Assembly (NCBI GenBank): GCA_964603125.1
Contig: CAZRUA010000031.1
Span: forward strand, 1-32,991
Reading direction: 5' to 3'
Source: CAZRUA01 sp964603125
GTDB lineage: Bacteria; Bacteroidota; Bacteroidia; B-17B0; Aurantibacillaceae
Length of the DNA stretch: 32,991 nucleotides
Under the pieces are notes generated by a model. It had not been told where the DNA came from. It worked only from the letters and a program-made list of their open reading frames with translations, and did no database searches. Below are positions 32,156-32,991 of this stretch, piece after piece. Numbering within the stretch: the first letter of the stretch is position 1; each line of letters opens with the position of its first letter. The position numbers and the translations under genes are program-made.

Positions 32156-32991
32156 ATGAAAAAAGTCCTACTTCCAATTCTAGCAAGCTGTGCAATAATG
32201 TTCAACAAGACAAATGCTCAGTGCACCAGCCCCGCCCCTGGTGTTTCAACTAATAACCTTGTAGTAAACGTTCCGTTTACCAATGGTTTAGGTACAGATG
32301 TTTCGCAATATGCTCATAACAATACATTATCAGGAAATACGATTGCAAACGATAGGTTTAATAATTCATCAAATGCAATAAATTTTAGCGGTGCTGGATC
32401 AGGTGGGAATATTCCTCACCATAGTTCAATGGTAGCTACAAATCAAATTACCCTTGCCGCATGGATAAGATCATCAAGTATTACTTCTTCGCAACGCATA
32501 ATAGATAAGCTTTTGGGGATTAATTCGGGTAATTTCATGCTAGACATTTACCAAAGTAAAATTCGCTTTTTTGTTTCATCAGCAATTGTTAACCCTACAA
32601 CCGTACTAAGCAATAATACTTGGTACCATATTGTTTGCACATATGATGGGGCTCAGGCAAAGGTCTATCTCAACGGAACACTGCTATCTTCAGCTAACCT
32701 AACTTCCAATTTAACGTCCAACAGTAGTCCATTCATGATAGGAAAAGATCAAAATGGCACGAATCCTTTTATAGGCCGTATGGATGATATCAGATACTAT
32801 ACACGATCACTTTCTGCACAAGAAGTATCCGATTTATACGAAGAGCCAGGTTTTGGCACCCATACCTTAAACTATAATATATGCGGTGGATCAAACACTG
32901 CTTTGCTATCTGCAACTGCCACAAGTTACACTGGCCCTGTTACATATAAGTGGAAGAAAGGATCTAACTATCTATCGGATGACGCAATTTA
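32156..32991 (+). CDS. Secreted LamG / Ig-like surface protein, 3' truncated
   Basis: First 278 residues of a larger protein; the frame is open to the end of the window. Signal peptide about 1-22 (NKTNAQ). LamG/concanavalin-like domain about 35-235: LVVNVPFTNGLGTDVS, AINFSGAGSGGNIPH, ITLAAWIRSS, TWYHIVCTYDGAQAKVYLNG, PFIGRMDDIRYYTRSLSAQEV. From about 245 an Ig-like/SprB-type repeat begins (ICGGSNTALLSATA, VTYKWKKGSNYL), a module found in large T9SS-exported adhesins. The C-terminal sorting domain is expected beyond the window. Paralogue of the upstream LamG gene with a related leader, so the two are probably coregulated by the LytTR system. Confidence 0.9.
   Translation, partial: MKKVLLPILASCAIMFNKTNAQCTSPAPGVSTNNLVVNVPFTNGLGTDVSQYAHNNTLSGNTIANDRFNNSSNAINFSGAGSGGNIPHHSSMVATNQITLAAWIRSSSITSSQRIIDKLLGINSGNFMLDIYQSKIRFFVSSAIVNPTTVLSNNTWYHIVCTYDGAQAKVYLNGTLLSSANLTSNLTSNSSPFMIGKDQNGTNPFIGRMDDIRYYTRSLSAQEVSDLYEEPGFGTHTLNYNICGGSNTALLSATATSYTGPVTYKWKKGSNYLSDDAI

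Overview
The window is AT-rich DNA from a member of the Bacteroidota. Several independent signs agree: gliding-motility genes gldB and gldC, several secreted proteins ending in type IX secretion (T9SS) type A sorting domains, a SusC-free set of small outer-membrane barrels (DUF5723, DUF6029, porin-like), LytTR and OmpR two-component pairs of Bacteroidota type, and promoters matching the phylum-specific TTTG / TAnnTTTG pattern. I cannot place it below phylum/class level; it looks like a free-living, aerobic, flavobacteria-like or sphingobacteria-like organism. No tRNA, rRNA, CRISPR array or intact transposase was seen.

Layout. 1-1016: the end of cytochrome c oxidase subunit I and its terminator. 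1039-4150: a small membrane protein, a DUF5723 barrel and a T9SS cargo protein. 4262-6482: an OmpR-type sensor kinase/regulator pair, divergent from the T9SS cargo gene, with four GTTAA repeats at helical spacing between them. 6477-7276: a small P-loop protein whose upstream region carries a dense palindromic 12-bp repeat array. 7277-12383: a run of four envelope genes on the minus strand (T9SS Omp28, TlpA-like thioredoxin, DUF6029, Omp28 lipoprotein) of which three carry CxxC motifs. 12534-13688: proline dehydrogenase. 13841-17406: a tight plus-strand operon trpG/pabA, VIT-type metal transporter, aroB, aroA. 17520-21648: nadE, a porin-like barrel, gldB, gldC, trpS.

21649-25858 is the least conserved part: a 520-bp noncoding element bounded by inverted repeats, several copies of a REP-like palindrome, and small genes of unknown function (a TIMP-like secreted protein, a lipoprotein, a membrane protein, an HNH nuclease), followed by queG. 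26542-25859 is clpP.

26670-30363 encodes a split LytS/LytTR two-component system with a large periplasmic beta-propeller sensor. Divergent from it are two LamG-domain secreted proteins in tandem (the second runs off the window). Both LamG genes are preceded by the same pair of 9-bp direct repeats spaced exactly 21 bp apart, which fits the LytTR binding-site layout; this predicted signal-to-surface-protein regulon is the most interesting observation here, followed by the OmpR-like operator at 4209-4247 and the repeat array at 6977-7062.
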